DNA of 64,000 nt. Origin: Diadema setosum. Taxonomy: Eukaryota > Echinodermata > Echinoidea > Diadematoida > Diadematidae. Below the pieces are notes generated by a model. That model saw nothing but the letters and a program-made list of their open reading frames with translations. It was not told the origin of the DNA and ran no database searches. Positions 40,401 through 49,083 of this stretch are shown one piece after another. Positions within the stretch are counted from its first letter, which is position 1. Every line of letters begins with the position of its first letter. The position numbers and the translations under genes were made by a program. The stretch lies in assembly GCA_033980235.1 (NCBI GenBank), contig CM067065.1:2609847-2673846 (forward strand), read 5' to 3'.

Positions 40401-41689
40401 AGGGACTGTACAGTACTGGTTGAGATGAGGATTCAGGTCTATAACCTTTTTTTTTTTGGTGAGATAATGAGAAACCTCTTATGAAATATGAAAGAGCATG
40501 TAATTTCAAGAACTCAGAAGGATTCAACATTTATTTGATGAAAATCGATCTTGAAATGGCTGAGATACCCAAAAAAGCAATCCTAATAAAATTGACAGGC
40601 CACAATGTTTTATTAGGATCTCTTTGTTGTACCTTGTTTTTACACAATATATCTCGGTCATTTCAAAACTGATTTTCATGAAATAAACTTTTGATTCCCC
40701 TTTTATAAAATTCTATGCTCTTTAACATTTTATTTGTATCTCGCAAAACACTACAAGCTGAATTCTCACCTCAACCACACTGTACAGTTTCTTTACGCCT
40801 CATCTAGTAGAAAAAGTTTGTTAAAAATGCAAAAGAATGAAATGGCGGCTTCCAAAAGTATTACTTGATGGACCAATCTGGTCACCTGGTCTACCCACGT
40901 TTAGTCTTTGTTTCAACATGAATTCCATATCAAAATTATTACACCAAGCATGCTTAAATGTATTACCGAAGTAGATATCATCACGCGACTAATTTTTTGC
41001 ACTCAGCCGGGTAAGATGAGTTTCGCGTGTTTTTAATTCCGCTGAATCAAGACATCAACTACTGGAACATATGGCGAGCAAAAATATTCACATGCTTTTA
41101 TTTTCGCGCAAGTTTCTGGTTGCGCGAAATGCACAAAAATTTCAACACCGTGAAAATTTCAACTTTTACGGTATAAACTTTAAAAATGAGTATAAAGTGC
41201 CTATAACCAAGTCAGAAAAAAAGACTGGTCATATGTTCCAATGTGCACATGAACTATTAAATTCTGGATTGGCTTACTGTAAAACACGATATTTTCGCGG
41301 CATAAAATTTTCGCGAATTGGAGAAGACAGCCTTTTTTGCGAAATTTGTGAAATTGAAATGCACGCGAACATTCCTCGTTTTACAGTATTTCAAAAAGAC
41401 TCAATAAAGTTTGCTGACTTGTAGTTGCAAGCAAGCTTACCGTTGAAGCATTCGTCATCTTCCCCAGGACGGCCTGCATCTTTTTGCCGTCCTCGCGCTT
41501 GTCCAGCTCAACGGTCGTGTAGTTTGCGCTGAAGTCTTCAAAGATCCGCTTGACCTCCTTGCAGTGCGGACAGAAGGTCTTGGAGAAGACTACCACACAC
41601 TTCTCGTGGGTGATTCCTCGGATGTACTTTGCCTCGGGGCTCTCGAGGTCGACGGCCTGAGATTCGGGGGCCGAAAAGAGTCCTCCCAT
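25293..41689 (-). CDS. GLRX: Glutaredoxin, two coding exons (whole gene span)
   Basis: Joining 41441-41689 to 25293-25406 on the minus strand gives a 120-aa dithiol glutaredoxin, a small thioredoxin-fold enzyme that uses glutathione to reduce disulfides and protein-glutathione adducts. Visible features: redox motif CPHC at residues 40-43, the conserved T-V-P (cis-proline) at 83-85, and the glutathione-binding G-G-x-D-D at 95-99. Length is normal for the family. The intron is GT-AG, phase 0, about 16 kb, and falls between the T and V of the TVP motif. The start ATG has a strong context (A at -3, G at +4). The protein begins M-G-G-L-F-S, which fits an N-myristoylation signal (G at 2, S at 6). 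It could be a GLRX2 or GLRX1 relative; the sequence shows features of both. The 5' untranslated exon and poly(A) site are not identified. Confidence 0.93.
26279..26581 (+). mobile_element. hAT-like MITE with 6-bp TSD, copy 2
   Basis: CAGAGACTCCAACTCTCCCG to GTTGGAGTCTCTG. Flanked by TGAAAG at 26273-26278 and 26582-26587. Lies in the glutaredoxin intron. Confidence 0.9.
26954..27329 (-). mobile_element. TTAA-type MITE family 1, copy b (reversed)
   Basis: Starts TTAAAGGCATAATTTACC and ends GTAAACTGTACCTTTAA. The interior is the reverse complement of the copy at 12432 (AACAAAAACCCAGCATT near the left). Confidence 0.85.
27330..28509. other. Glutaredoxin intron stretch, nothing recognised
   Basis: AT-rich with short poly-T and poly-C tracts (for example 28154-28164). 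A 117-codon minus-strand ORF (27737-28090) is unlike any family I know and is probably non-coding. Confidence 0.4.
28514..28896. mobile_element. 383-bp MITE with 4-bp CGAG duplication
   Basis: Left TIR GTGAAAGATAGAGGCGCTCT continuing to ATTCAA; the right end is its near-inverse (AGAGCGCCTCATCTTTCAC). CGAG flanks both sides (28510-28513, 28897-28900). Interior words AAGTCGTAAAA and TTTTACGACTT also pair. No ORF of note. Confidence 0.75.
29496..29600 (+). repeat. Possible tRNA-derived SINE remnant
   Basis: GCGGCATGGTGGATAAAACT followed by GAAGATCCCGAATTCAAATC resembles the A-box and B-box arrangement of tRNA-derived SINE heads (B-box consensus GGTTCGANTCC). It is too degenerate to be a functional tRNA. 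No SINE tail recognised. Confidence 0.35.
29630..30011 (+). mobile_element. TTAA-type MITE family 1, copy c
   Basis: TTAAAGGTCCAGTTTACC at the left, GGTTAATTAGGCCTTCAA at the right. Interior blocks as in the copy at 12432. Confidence 0.85.
30777..31953 (+). mobile_element. Possible solo LTR of an LTR retrotransposon
   Basis: A 1.2-kb GC-richer block starts TGTGTAGCAGCACG and ends CCCATTATTACA (TG...CA borders). It has a TATA-like GTATATAACC near 31814 and AATAAAGCG near 31901, about 50 bp before the end, as expected of an LTR. It contains no coding domain. No matching target duplication was found, so the borders are uncertain, and it could be another kind of element. Confidence 0.35.
32324..32662 (+). 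mobile_element. TTAA-type MITE family 1, copy d
   Basis: TTAAAGGTCCTGTTGATATC to GGTAAATTATGCCTTTAA. The left end lacks about 30 bp found in the other copies. The right TTTAA is shared with the hairpin element that follows. Confidence 0.8.
32657..33022. mobile_element. 366-bp near-perfect palindrome (long hairpin)
   Basis: Both ends read TTTAAAGGGGAAGGCTAG in inverted orientation. The arms, about 165 nt each, differ at one position in their outer ~158 nt (AGAATGGTCTC versus AGAACGGTCTC). The ~40-nt centre also pairs weakly (TAATGC with GCATTA). TTAA ends match the neighbouring MITE families. A transcript of the intron on either strand would form an almost uninterrupted double-stranded RNA. 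Confidence 0.95.
33152..33627. mobile_element. 476-bp inverted-repeat MITE with TA flanks
   Basis: GGCGTTTTCACATCAGCC at the left, GGCTGATGTGAAAATGCC at the right, TA at 33150-33151 and 33628-33629. Inside, AGCGCGCTATTT-type words occur in at least three places. Non-coding. Confidence 0.75.
33953..34307 (+). mobile_element. TTAA-type MITE family 1, copy e
   Basis: TTAAAGGTTTCATTTACC to TTAAATTATGTCTTCAA. A short (AC)n tract (33931-33946) lies just outside its left end. Confidence 0.8.
34308..35126. other. Glutaredoxin intron stretch with a large T/G and C tract
   Basis: About 22 T run straight into about 19 G at 34838-34879, followed by a C run near 34902-34917. The stretch at 34399-34500 is weakly similar to 42120-42240 (AGGCCAT.GTGACACAATAG.GAT), an unidentified degenerate repeat. 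No gene seen. Confidence 0.45.
35128..35513. mobile_element. MITE with ATGCCCCAGTCACATA ends and an 11-12 bp internal repeat
   Basis: Left ATGCCCCAGTCACATAGACA, right ATATGTGACTGGGGCAT, flanked by TA. The middle (about 35290-35400) is a run of (G)CCGTGTAGAT/CCGTGTTGAT units, at least eight copies. CCCCGGA words repeat in both arms. GC content is well above the surroundings. Non-coding. Confidence 0.75.
35646..35964. mobile_element. CAGTGGCGGATCCAGG-type MITE, third copy
   Basis: Starts CAGTGGCGAATCCAGGAGAG. Ends near ACGGAATTCCTGGATTTGAC, a partial inverse. Long T/A tracts fill the interior. Confidence 0.5.
36321..36719 (+). mobile_element. TTAA-type MITE family 2, copy b
   Basis: TTAAAGGGATTGCATAGTTT to CTATTCCATCCCTTTAA. 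Long imperfect palindrome centred near GGTGGAACCCACC. Confidence 0.8.
37238..37565 (+). mobile_element. TTAA-type MITE family 2, copy c (right end eroded)
   Basis: TTAAAGGGATGGCAAAATTT at the left; the right end stops after CCTCAACCAATACTAT without the final CCCTTTAA. The centre GGTGGCACCCACC is present. Confidence 0.75.
37600..38667. mobile_element. ~1.07-kb element with tandem TGACCTTTGACC modules and an (ACGG)n block
   Basis: Inverted ends ATGCCTCCGC (37628) and GCGGAGGCAT (to 38664). The interior is built of degenerate ~150-bp modules, each with TGACCTTTGACC and GATATGGAG/GAGATAT words, at 37940, 38077, 38084, 38224, 38239 and 38393. It then runs into a GGACGGACGTACGTACGGAC array (38513-38622). 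No transposase. TGACCTTTGACC is also the direct-repeat-1 half-site pair (AGGTCAAAGGTCA inverse) known for HNF4, COUP and RXR-type nuclear receptors. Confidence 0.7.
38668..40397. other. Glutaredoxin intron stretch, little structure
   Basis: A (GT)n tract lies at 38852-38884. Otherwise AT-rich with no gene, RNA or inverted repeat recognised. Confidence 0.45.
40398..40794 (+). mobile_element. TTAA-type MITE family 2, copy d (ends diverged)
   Basis: Left ACAGGGACTGTACAGTACTG, right ACACTGTACAGTTTC. Interior blocks GAAACCTCTTATGAAATATG and TGAAATGGCTGAGATA as in its relatives. Confidence 0.7.
41274..41394. mobile_element. Small MITE with TACTGTAAAAC ends
   Basis: TACTGTAAAACACGATATTT at the left and CGTTTTACAGTA at the right. 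Repeated TTTTCGCG / CGCGAA words inside. It sits about 45 bp inside the intron from the glutaredoxin exon 1 donor. Confidence 0.65.
41441..41689 (-). CDS. GLRX: Glutaredoxin coding exon 1 (residues 1-83)
   Basis: 83 codons from ATG to a phase-0 donor (ACG|GTAAGC). Contains the N-terminal M-G-x-x-x-S, the first beta strand (CVVVFSK) and the active site C-P-H-C at 40-43. Upstream, on the minus strand, CATTAACAG|GAGGG could be an acceptor, so a noncoding first exon may lie further up. Confidence 0.93.
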
Positions 41690-42440
41690 TTTGGATTCCC
41701 TTTAAAGTAGTTTCTTCCCTCCTGTTAATGTCCGAGCTGAATCTATAGGATTTACAGGGGAATACAGTTTTAATACAATGCAGTATTCACATTTTAAAAA
41801 AAAAGTATTTAAATAAACAAGGGATTTGAATTTTCAAGAAAAGTGCACAAATTTGACAATTTTGATGTCTCTTTTTCATGTAATGCTGCATCCTTATGGA
41901 ATATAGTATTCTATTGTAGAACAGAATTTTTTCACCCATTAATTAGTTTGTCCAGGTGCTTTGCTAAAGTTGTCAAGCTTTCATCAGCATTTAGTACTGG
42001 CACGCCAGCCAAACTCGCCCTTCAATTGCAGAAATGTAAAATTTTATTACAAAATTTTCGGTCTGCCTCAGACCTTCGTCAGTGCAAAGACATTATCTGG
42101 CCAGTACACTGCTAAGGTGTAGCAACATGCCTCGTCATTCTAACAAGAAGGCCATTATGACACAATAGAGATTTGGGGGGGGGGTAGGTTAAATCTCTAT
42201 CATTGACAATTAGTTTCCGATCATCTGTGCCAATCAAGGAATGAAGCACAACAGGGTTTAACACTCATAATGTGTTTCATGTCTGCAGGAATACCCTCAA
42301 GCCAATTCTGCATAATATTCTCTACTCAACAAGTTTCAGTTGAACAAAGCCCCTTTGCACACTCTGTTGGAAAACTTCCAAGCTAGAATAACCCATAACA
42401 CCATAAAAGTAGCTGAACATAATACACAGTGACACTACTC

Positions 42441-42736
42441 TTTAAAGGGATCATATCTCATAGTTTTGGTTGAGACTTAACTTCAGGTTTTTATCATTTT
42501 TTGATGAGATAGTGAGAAACCTCCACATAAGAAAGAGCATGTAATTACATGTACATGAGGATTCCAAGGTTTATTTGATGAAAATTGATTTTGAAATGGC
42601 CGAGATATCCAAAACAGAGTGACCCTAATAAAGTGTGGGACCCACATTTTATTACGATCGTTTTGTTCTACTTTGTTTTTGGATGTTTCAGCTATTCCAA
42701 ACCAGATTTTTATCAAATTAACTTTGAATTCCTCTT
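42441..42736 (+). mobile_element. TTAA-type MITE family 2, copy e (right end replaced)
   Basis: TTTAAAGGGATCATATCTCA at the left. After AACTTTGAATTCCTC it runs directly into the start of the next copy at 42735. Confidence 0.75.
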
Positions 42737-43227
42737 TAAAGGGATCGTATCTATAGTTTTGGTTGAGACCTAATTTTAGGTATCTAACATTTTCTGGTGA
42801 GATAATGAGAAACCTCTAAATGAAATATGAAAGAGCAAGTAATTCTATGAGGAATTCAACATTTATTTGATGAAAATTGGTTTTGAAATGGCTGAGATAT
42901 AATCCAAAAAAGAGCGATTCTAATAAAGTGTGGGACCCACACTTTACTATGATCGCTTTGTTTTACTTTGTTTTTGAATGTTTCAGTCATTCCAAACCCG
43001 ATTTTCATCTAGTAAACTTTGAATTCCTCTTATAAAAAATGGTATGCTCTGTACACTTGGTATCTTGCAAAAAGTTAAAAGCCCAATTCTCATCTCCACC
43101 AATACTGTACCATCCATTTAAGATGATATGCTCTGTACGATTTCATGGAATAAGTGTTTTCTTGGTATCTCACAAAAAAGTTAAAGCCCAATTCTCATCT
43201 CCACCAATACTGTACCATCCCTTTAAA
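42735..43227 (+). mobile_element. TTAA-type MITE family 2, copy f, with duplicated right end
   Basis: TTTAAAGGGATCGTATCTAT at the left. One right end (ACCAATACTGTACCATCCAT) occurs at about 43100-43119 and a second (TGTACCATCCCTTTAAA) ends at 43227. The last ~100 bp are therefore present twice. Confidence 0.75.
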
Positions 43228-43802
43228 GGCCAAGTTCACCTTGTGGATTGAGTGAATGCATCAATATCAGCAGAAAACATCAGTGAGAGTTTGAGGAAAA
43301 TCGGAAAATCCATTCAAAAGACATGAATTTTTGAAGTTAAATTTCTGCTCAGTCACTGCTGGATGAGAAGACTACTACAGCTTGTGATATCACATACTAT
43401 GTACATGTGTACAACAATAAAAGAAAATATAAAGAAAATTCAACATCTTTTTCCACTTTTCTCGCATATTTGTAAAGAATGCTTGACTTGCCTCTTCAGA
43501 AGGCAGGGGTAATAATATTACCTTTAACATACGTCAGTGACAAGTCAGGGACATGTGCACATTTTTCAAAAAATAAAATTTTTTGAAATTCTCCTTAACA
43601 GTATTTTCCTTACAATGCATTATACATTGTACAATGCAGCAGTCTTTTTGTCCAGCAGTGACTGCACGGAAACTTCAAAAATTCATAACTTTTGAACAGA
43701 TTTTCCCCACACTTTCACTAATTCCAATGTTAATGTGTTCTACTAATATTGCTACATTAACTCAATCCACATGTGAAATATGAAGGAGGACTTGTCCTTT
43801 AA
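43222..43802 (+). mobile_element. TTAA-type MITE family 3, copy c
   Basis: Shares its left TTTAAA with the right end of the preceding family 2 element. TTAAAGGCCAAGTTCACC to GGACTTGTCCTTTAA. GTGGATTGAGTGAATGCATC pairs with TACATTAACTCAATCCACAT near the right end. Confidence 0.8.
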
Positions 43803-44026
43803 TGTAAACTCCAGCATCACTGCCACTGGTTGACAACTGCACAACTGTTTGCGAAAATTTGTTGACTTTTCCCCCCTTTTGCCCCTGATGTCAACAGGGG
43901 CTGACTACTTTGGTTAAACAAAGCACCTGTTCACTTTTGCAGCAAAATAGTAAAAAGAAAAAACAAATAAACAAACAAACACAGACACACACAATGCCCC
44001 CTAAAAAACACAAACAAAAAAGAAAG

Positions 44027-44043
44027 AGAGAGAGAGAGAGAGA
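44027..44043. repeat. (GA)n microsatellite
   Basis: A run of AG dinucleotides. A poly-G followed by GGGGTTAGGGTTAGGG (two telomere-like units) lies 280 bp further right, near 44310-44347. Confidence 0.8.
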
Positions 44044-44636
44044 AAATGTCACTCCATGCAAATAATGCATAGATCGCGTTGGCTGCTGCACGCATTAATA
44101 GTCTGCATAAATTTGTAGACTTTATAGATTTCTCATTTCTGCTGGTCAGGTCTCCCAGTTCACTCCCTGGAATGTAGTCGCTTCCCTCATTCTTCCCTAG
44201 TTACTCCTGTGCAGTCGATGTGGGCACACCTACTGAACAGACACACACACAAGGATGGATGGTATACACAGACTATCCCTACCTTAACTTCTTTTTCTTT
44301 TTTGAGGGGGTGGGGGGGGGGGGGGGTTGTGGGGTTAGGGTTAGGGAGAAAAGTCACCCAGTGGGGGAAGTGAAAAAATGTAGTATGGGAGTGTACCATT
44401 TGTAGGCAAATAAAATATTTGACGGAAAAGCATCAAATAACATTGGCACGGATGTAGACAACTGGTTACCCTCCTCTATGGCTATGACAGCTCTAGCAGG
44501 ATAAAATTTAATCCAATCATGCAATGTCTGGAGGGATGCAATGGCAGCCAAGTGGCAATTTCAACGATTTACAGTACTGCTATATGATATCTTCTGCATA
44601 TCAATCCACCATAAACAGACCATCATGGTTAGAAAT

Positions 44637-45116
44637 AAAGGGGAATGAAACCCCAAAATACTTGAGTGAATGCAAAAATATTTTAGTAAAATACATTGAT
44701 CAGTGAAAGTTTGAGGAGGAGACTACAGATCATGCCATTACATTTGGTAAGATGTAGTACGATATAAAAATTCAACATACATATTGTATTTTCACTTCGT
44801 AGCATAATGAAAGAGCACAAGATTTACCTCATTCATAAAGCAGGGGGAATAATATTACCCTTGACATTTACACGTATGTCAGTAACACAGCCAGGGAATG
44901 TGTACTTTTCATATGAAATGATACGTTGTGGAATTTTCTTTATATGATATCATAATGCATCATGTGATGATCTGTAGTAGTCTTCTGATCCAGCAGTCTC
45001 GTCACCAAAATTTTGAATATTCATAAGTTTTGAACAGATTTTCTGATTTTCCTCAAACTTTCACTGATGTGCTCATGTGTTCTTATAATATTGCTGCATT
45101 CATGCACTCTAAGGGC
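44637..45116 (+). mobile_element. TTAA-type MITE family 3, copy d (ends eroded)
   Basis: Left AAAGGGGAATGAAACCCC, then TTGAGTGAATGCAAAAATAT and CAGTGAAAGTTTGAGG. Right ATTGCTGCATTCATGCACTC. Interior order as in copies b and c. Confidence 0.7.
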
Positions 45117-45839
45117 CGTCACCAGCTTTTTTCAGGGGGGGGGGGTGCGTTTTGACACTTAATGTATCCTACGAGGGCACTGTATACAGAAGACATCCGT
45201 ATTGTGTCCATGATGTCAGCACCCATGTCAACATGGCAGCACATTAAACACTCTTCACTCAATCTGACGAAAAGAATTCCTATAAGCTATAAAGCAGGTT
45301 AGTTGCTACATGTATACCTCAGTCCTGCAATAAAATCACTTTTCTTAGCTCCTCTAGATTAATTCAAATTCTGAACCTGAGTGACGTGAAAGAGGGTGAT
45401 CGGTGACAGACACTTTAATATGGGGCTGAGTTAAAATGGGAAAACTATTATCAAGGAAATATCAACCCAACCCTAATATACCCAAACCATATAAACCATC
45501 CTATTCCTATTAAACCCTATCCCCACTGTTAATAGTGTTACCATGTTGTAAGTCCACGATGTTACATGGTTACTTGTAGTAGTAATGCAGTAATGTTAGG
45601 CCAAGGAGGACTCCAGAATCCAGCTCAGCACAGATCCAACTTAATTTAGACTCTAGGCCTAGTAAGTTTTCAACTTTCTCAACTAGCGAGATAAGCAACA
45701 TCAATCCCTTGGATGGAAATATACTTTTTCAGCCATGTAGAATTAGCGGGGGATATAATGCTAATCCAGATTGATAGCAAACACTAATAACTGGACGCTT
45801 CTTTGAACGGTTATCACACCATAATGTTAAAGACAGTAA
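45117..45839. other. Intergenic stretch, nothing recognised
   Basis: A short poly-G is present at 45135-45145. No gene, palindrome or repeat family recognised. Confidence 0.4.
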
Positions 45840-46400
45840 AGTAGTACGGGTACGTATGCTCGCGGAGCTGCCCGGCCCGGTTGAGCAGGGGGATGCAGCC
45901 CGCCGTCTTACCTTCAGTGAAAGCCTATGCGCCTAGCCTTGGGAGGTTGTCTCCTCACGCAGCAGCTGTGGAGGCTTCGAAGAAGGCTTCGTTCAAACTC
46001 CGTTCCCAGTCGCTGCTACGAGCTGTTGAGGTGAGGGATGCAAGAAGCCAAAGGACCGAGCAATTAATTCCTATCACTGTAACGTCAAAATCTACATTTG
46101 ACTTACTCACGAATGTCTAAATTTTATTGAAATTCGCCCGACGAGGGGAAGTTAGCGTTGTCACGAGATGTTTAGATGCGATCTATATCCAACAGAATTT
46201 ATTGCGCAATGCATGCGAACGCTGTATTTCACGAAAGACCAAACAAGTGCACTGCTGCGTGACGACGTGTACAGCGGATGCAACTCGTCCGTGCTGCGCA
46301 CAGTGCTAGTGAGCCACTGTGACATTTCACGCACGCCCGCACACCGTACAATCTCAGGCAAGGTCAAGGCACAAATCCATTTTCAGAGCGGGCGAATCAT
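45840..46400. promoter_or_regulatory. CpG-rich stretch between the divergent genes, candidate promoter region
   Basis: CG dinucleotides are far denser here (for example 45847-45880, 46240-46340) than in the AT-rich flanks. It lies between the minus-strand glutaredoxin and the plus-strand GCAT. It could hold the start site of either or both. This is inference; no core promoter element decides it. Confidence 0.35.
45893..46030 (+). CDS. Candidate 5' coding exon, 46 codons, mitochondrial-presequence-like
   Basis: An ATG opens 46 codons that end in a phase-0 donor (GTTGAG|GTGAGG). The peptide is rich in A, S, L, K and R with only two acidic residues, like a mitochondrial targeting sequence. The first same-strand gene is GCAT. 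Its first clear exon has an acceptor-like CACCAGCCCAG|AGAATG that would join in frame, giving an N-terminally extended GCAT. GCAT already has a good presequence of its own from the ATG at 55861. This exon may therefore be an alternative first exon, part of another gene, or chance. Confidence 0.3.
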
Positions 46401-46509
46401 TCCGATCATTTCATATTTTCAGCTACTTAGTATCATTTTTTGGTTTATCAAGAACTTCGAGTGGGAAAACCGTATCATTTCGCTATCATTGTACCTTCAA
46501 CTTGAAACA

Positions 46510-46668
46510 GGGGGGTGTTTCATCAACGTTTGTCGGCGCTGACAACTTGAATCATCATAGTAACAGTCAGTGACCAGAGCATCTCAGCCAATCAAAACCA
46601 AGGATTTTGCTGAACTTGGTCAGCGCCGACAGTTGTCGGCGCTGACAAGCGTTGATGAAACACCCCCC
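46510..46668. mobile_element. 159-bp MITE with GGGGGGTGTTTCATCAACG ends
   Basis: Left GGGGGGTGTTTCATCAACGT plus TTGTCGGCGCTGACAA; right TTGTCGGCGCTGACAA then CGTTGATGAAACACCCCCC. TIRs of about 36 bp. GTCGGCGCTGAC is itself palindromic and occurs at both ends. Confidence 0.9.
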
Positions 46669-47567
46669 AGGATGAAACAAAGTAAGCAAGAAAAAAAAAA
46701 GAGAAAACAAAAACACAAATGAAGAACTTTCCATCTACGGAGTATGTTACTGCTTGAAACTGTACTTTACTGTTTTGTGTATTTTTGATTGTAGATTATT
46801 TTTGATTGTTCCAGCATGTTATTGCCGTGTGTCTGTGTTTCAAAATCATGTATGCTCATGTATCCTGCATTTTGTTCATGTATTGTGTCTATTGCATGAT
46901 TGTACTGAAAAGGAAAACATCTACATGTAAACAAAGGAACAATCCAAACGAAAGAACTGGACTACAAACAAGTTATAATAGTGTGTATTACGAACACGTA
47001 AAAGACGAAACGAACAGAAACAAACACAAAATGAACTTATGAACGTAACTAAAGAAGAAAAATAGGCAAAAACTATCATACATGACAAGCGAAATGATTT
47101 GACAAACAACACAAGATCGAAGTTCAAATTGATAACACAACCAAAGTTTTATGCTGTTGTGGCGAAAAACAGCTCAAGCAGACGACGTTTGTCACACAAA
47201 GACCGCAGATGGCAGCATTCCTCATCACCAGGCGGCGGCCAGCGGCTGCGACATCCGGACCTGTGCGGTGATCGCTGACGTATGGTATATATAGGCCTAA
47301 GGTCCCTGAATGGCGGGGTCGAGGTCCATGGCTGTCGACCGACCAAGTTCCTATGGTAATCTGGTAAAGATCCTAAAGGGGAGATGAAAATAGAAAGCTA
47401 CTTTACTCACGTCTCTTTTAATCTACGCATTTACAGATTTGTTTCGTTTATTTGTTTATTTTTTCTTCTGATCTTCTGAGGACCTATACAAAATGTATGA
47501 TAATTTGAATGCTTGAAGGTTTAGTGACGGAACTTTTTTTTGTTCTTGTTCTTCTTTTTTCTTTTTC

Positions 47568-47645
47568 TTCTTCTTCTTTCTTCTTCTTCTTCTTCTTCTT
47601 CTTCTTCTTCTTCTTCTTCTTCTTCTTCTTCTTCTTCTTCTTCTA
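47568..47645. repeat. (TTC)n microsatellite
   Basis: About 24 TTC units, nearly perfect, preceded by T-rich imperfect repeats from about 47526. All-phenylalanine or serine ORFs here are by-products. Confidence 0.95.
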
Positions 47646-47789
47646 TGTTACTGTCCAATGCCCAACCGGACAGGGTGTGCGCTGGGCACTGTTGATAGCG
47701 CGGAGAGAGGAGTAACTGTTGGAAGCAGTATTGCTATAGTGAGTTGCTTTAGATGGATGTAGTGGAGGATTGCTACTTCGAAGGAATCC

Positions 47790-48039
47790 TTATTTAAGTT
47801 CCTTCTATCATCATTCAAAAATGATAAAATGGTTAATGACCACAGGTTTTTATATAAAACAGTGGATCATAATGTTATGTATAGATTATTATGAAAGTAA
47901 TACCTGAAATAGGTTCATGTTTAAGTTCATTCTATCATCATTCAAAAATGATAAAATGGTTAATGACTACAGGTTTTATATAAAACAGTGGATCATAATG
48001 TTATGCATAGATTATTATGAAAGTAATGAAATAGGTCCA
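47790..48039. repeat. 122-bp tandem repeat, left block (two units)
   Basis: Units share AAGTTCATTCTATCATCATT, AAAACAGTGGATCATAATGT and TTATTATGAAAGTAAT. The spacing between GG marks at 47912 and 48034 is 122 bp. The same unit continues at 50390, so the array is split by the inserted LINE fragment. Confidence 0.9.
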
Positions 48040-49083
48040 ATCAATTTCGGATAAACTTTGTTTGAACAGCTGGATATTATGATCGGAGAACACTCGTGAT
48101 TGCGATAAATCTTTACACACCTTTTGTTTATGCGATTCAGGTATAGTAGATATGAAAGAAACTATAACGGGAAAATGATCTGATATGTCCGTAACAGCGA
48201 TACATTGATCATCATAATCATAGCTGTTTAAAAATATGTTATCAATCAGTGTTGCGGAGGCTCCAAATAATCTTGTAGGCTTAGTGATACAAGGAGTGAA
48301 AGAGGATGATACCATAGTATCAAGAAAATCACGTGATTGTGGCTTACCATAATCAAGTAAGTCTAAATTAAAATCTCCCATTATGTACACTTGTTTGTTG
48401 CGGAGATAGGGCGAATCTAAAATAATTTCTAAGGTTGAGATGAAGTCAGAATAATTACAATTTGGGGGCTTGTAAATTTCTCCTATTAATACTTTTTTAC
48501 CACCTGGCATACTTATGTCAATGAAAATACTTTCAATTGAATCAGACATATAATTTAACTGGGTTATCATTTCAAATTTCAAATTACTCTTCACATAAAA
48601 TGCCACGCCTCCACCTCGTTTACAAAGTCTGTTCTTTGTTACCAGTGTGTAACCATCTAATTGTACAAGGGAAGTGAAATTTTCAGTCAGCCAAGTTTCA
48701 CATAATCCCAAAACTGACAGTTTTACATTCAAAGTGTCAAGAAATAATTGTAACTGGTCAAAATTTTTAATCAAACTCCTTATATTATAATGCAAAACTG
48801 AGAAAGTATACTCCGCTCTGAAAGACTTAAGCTGTGCTACGTGTTGCGGTAGAATATAACAAGATGTTGTTAGTTTCGGATGGAATGAAGCGTCATGGTC
48901 ATCATGAATGAGGTCAAGATTAGGCATATCATCATTAAGAGTATTGATATCATCAATATCGTTGGATACACTACCTAACATTTTTAACAGACATACATGG
49001 GTAAGGTAATAAGGTGGTGTAACATTGCTTGGGATCATCCTCAGAAGAGAATACAATAACATCAGATATCTCAGTTTGCTCAA
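48001..49083 (-). pseudogene. LINE ORF2 fragment: APE-type endonuclease, no reverse transcriptase
   Basis: A 360-codon ORF whose residues ~94-310 are a complete AP-endonuclease-like domain, the nuclease with which non-LTR retrotransposons nick their target. Key residues are visible: N100 (LHYN), E129 (CETWL), Y204 (YKPP), D237 and N239 (GDFN), D281 (LIDNIF), D302 and H303 (SDH). The linker ends at E-I-D (residues 346-348). The last ~11 residues and stop are encoded by the neighbouring 122-bp repeat (W349 spans the border), so the junction makes a chimeric end. The endonuclease frame has no internal stop or frameshift, which suggests a young insertion. Family assignment (CR1/L2/Jockey-like) is uncertain. 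A start within the first 40 residues is not secure. Confidence 0.85.

Noticed and set aside
44329..44347. GGGTTAGGGTTAGGG as a telomere or fusion point
   Set aside because: Only two units beside a G-run; too short and embedded in ordinary sequence.
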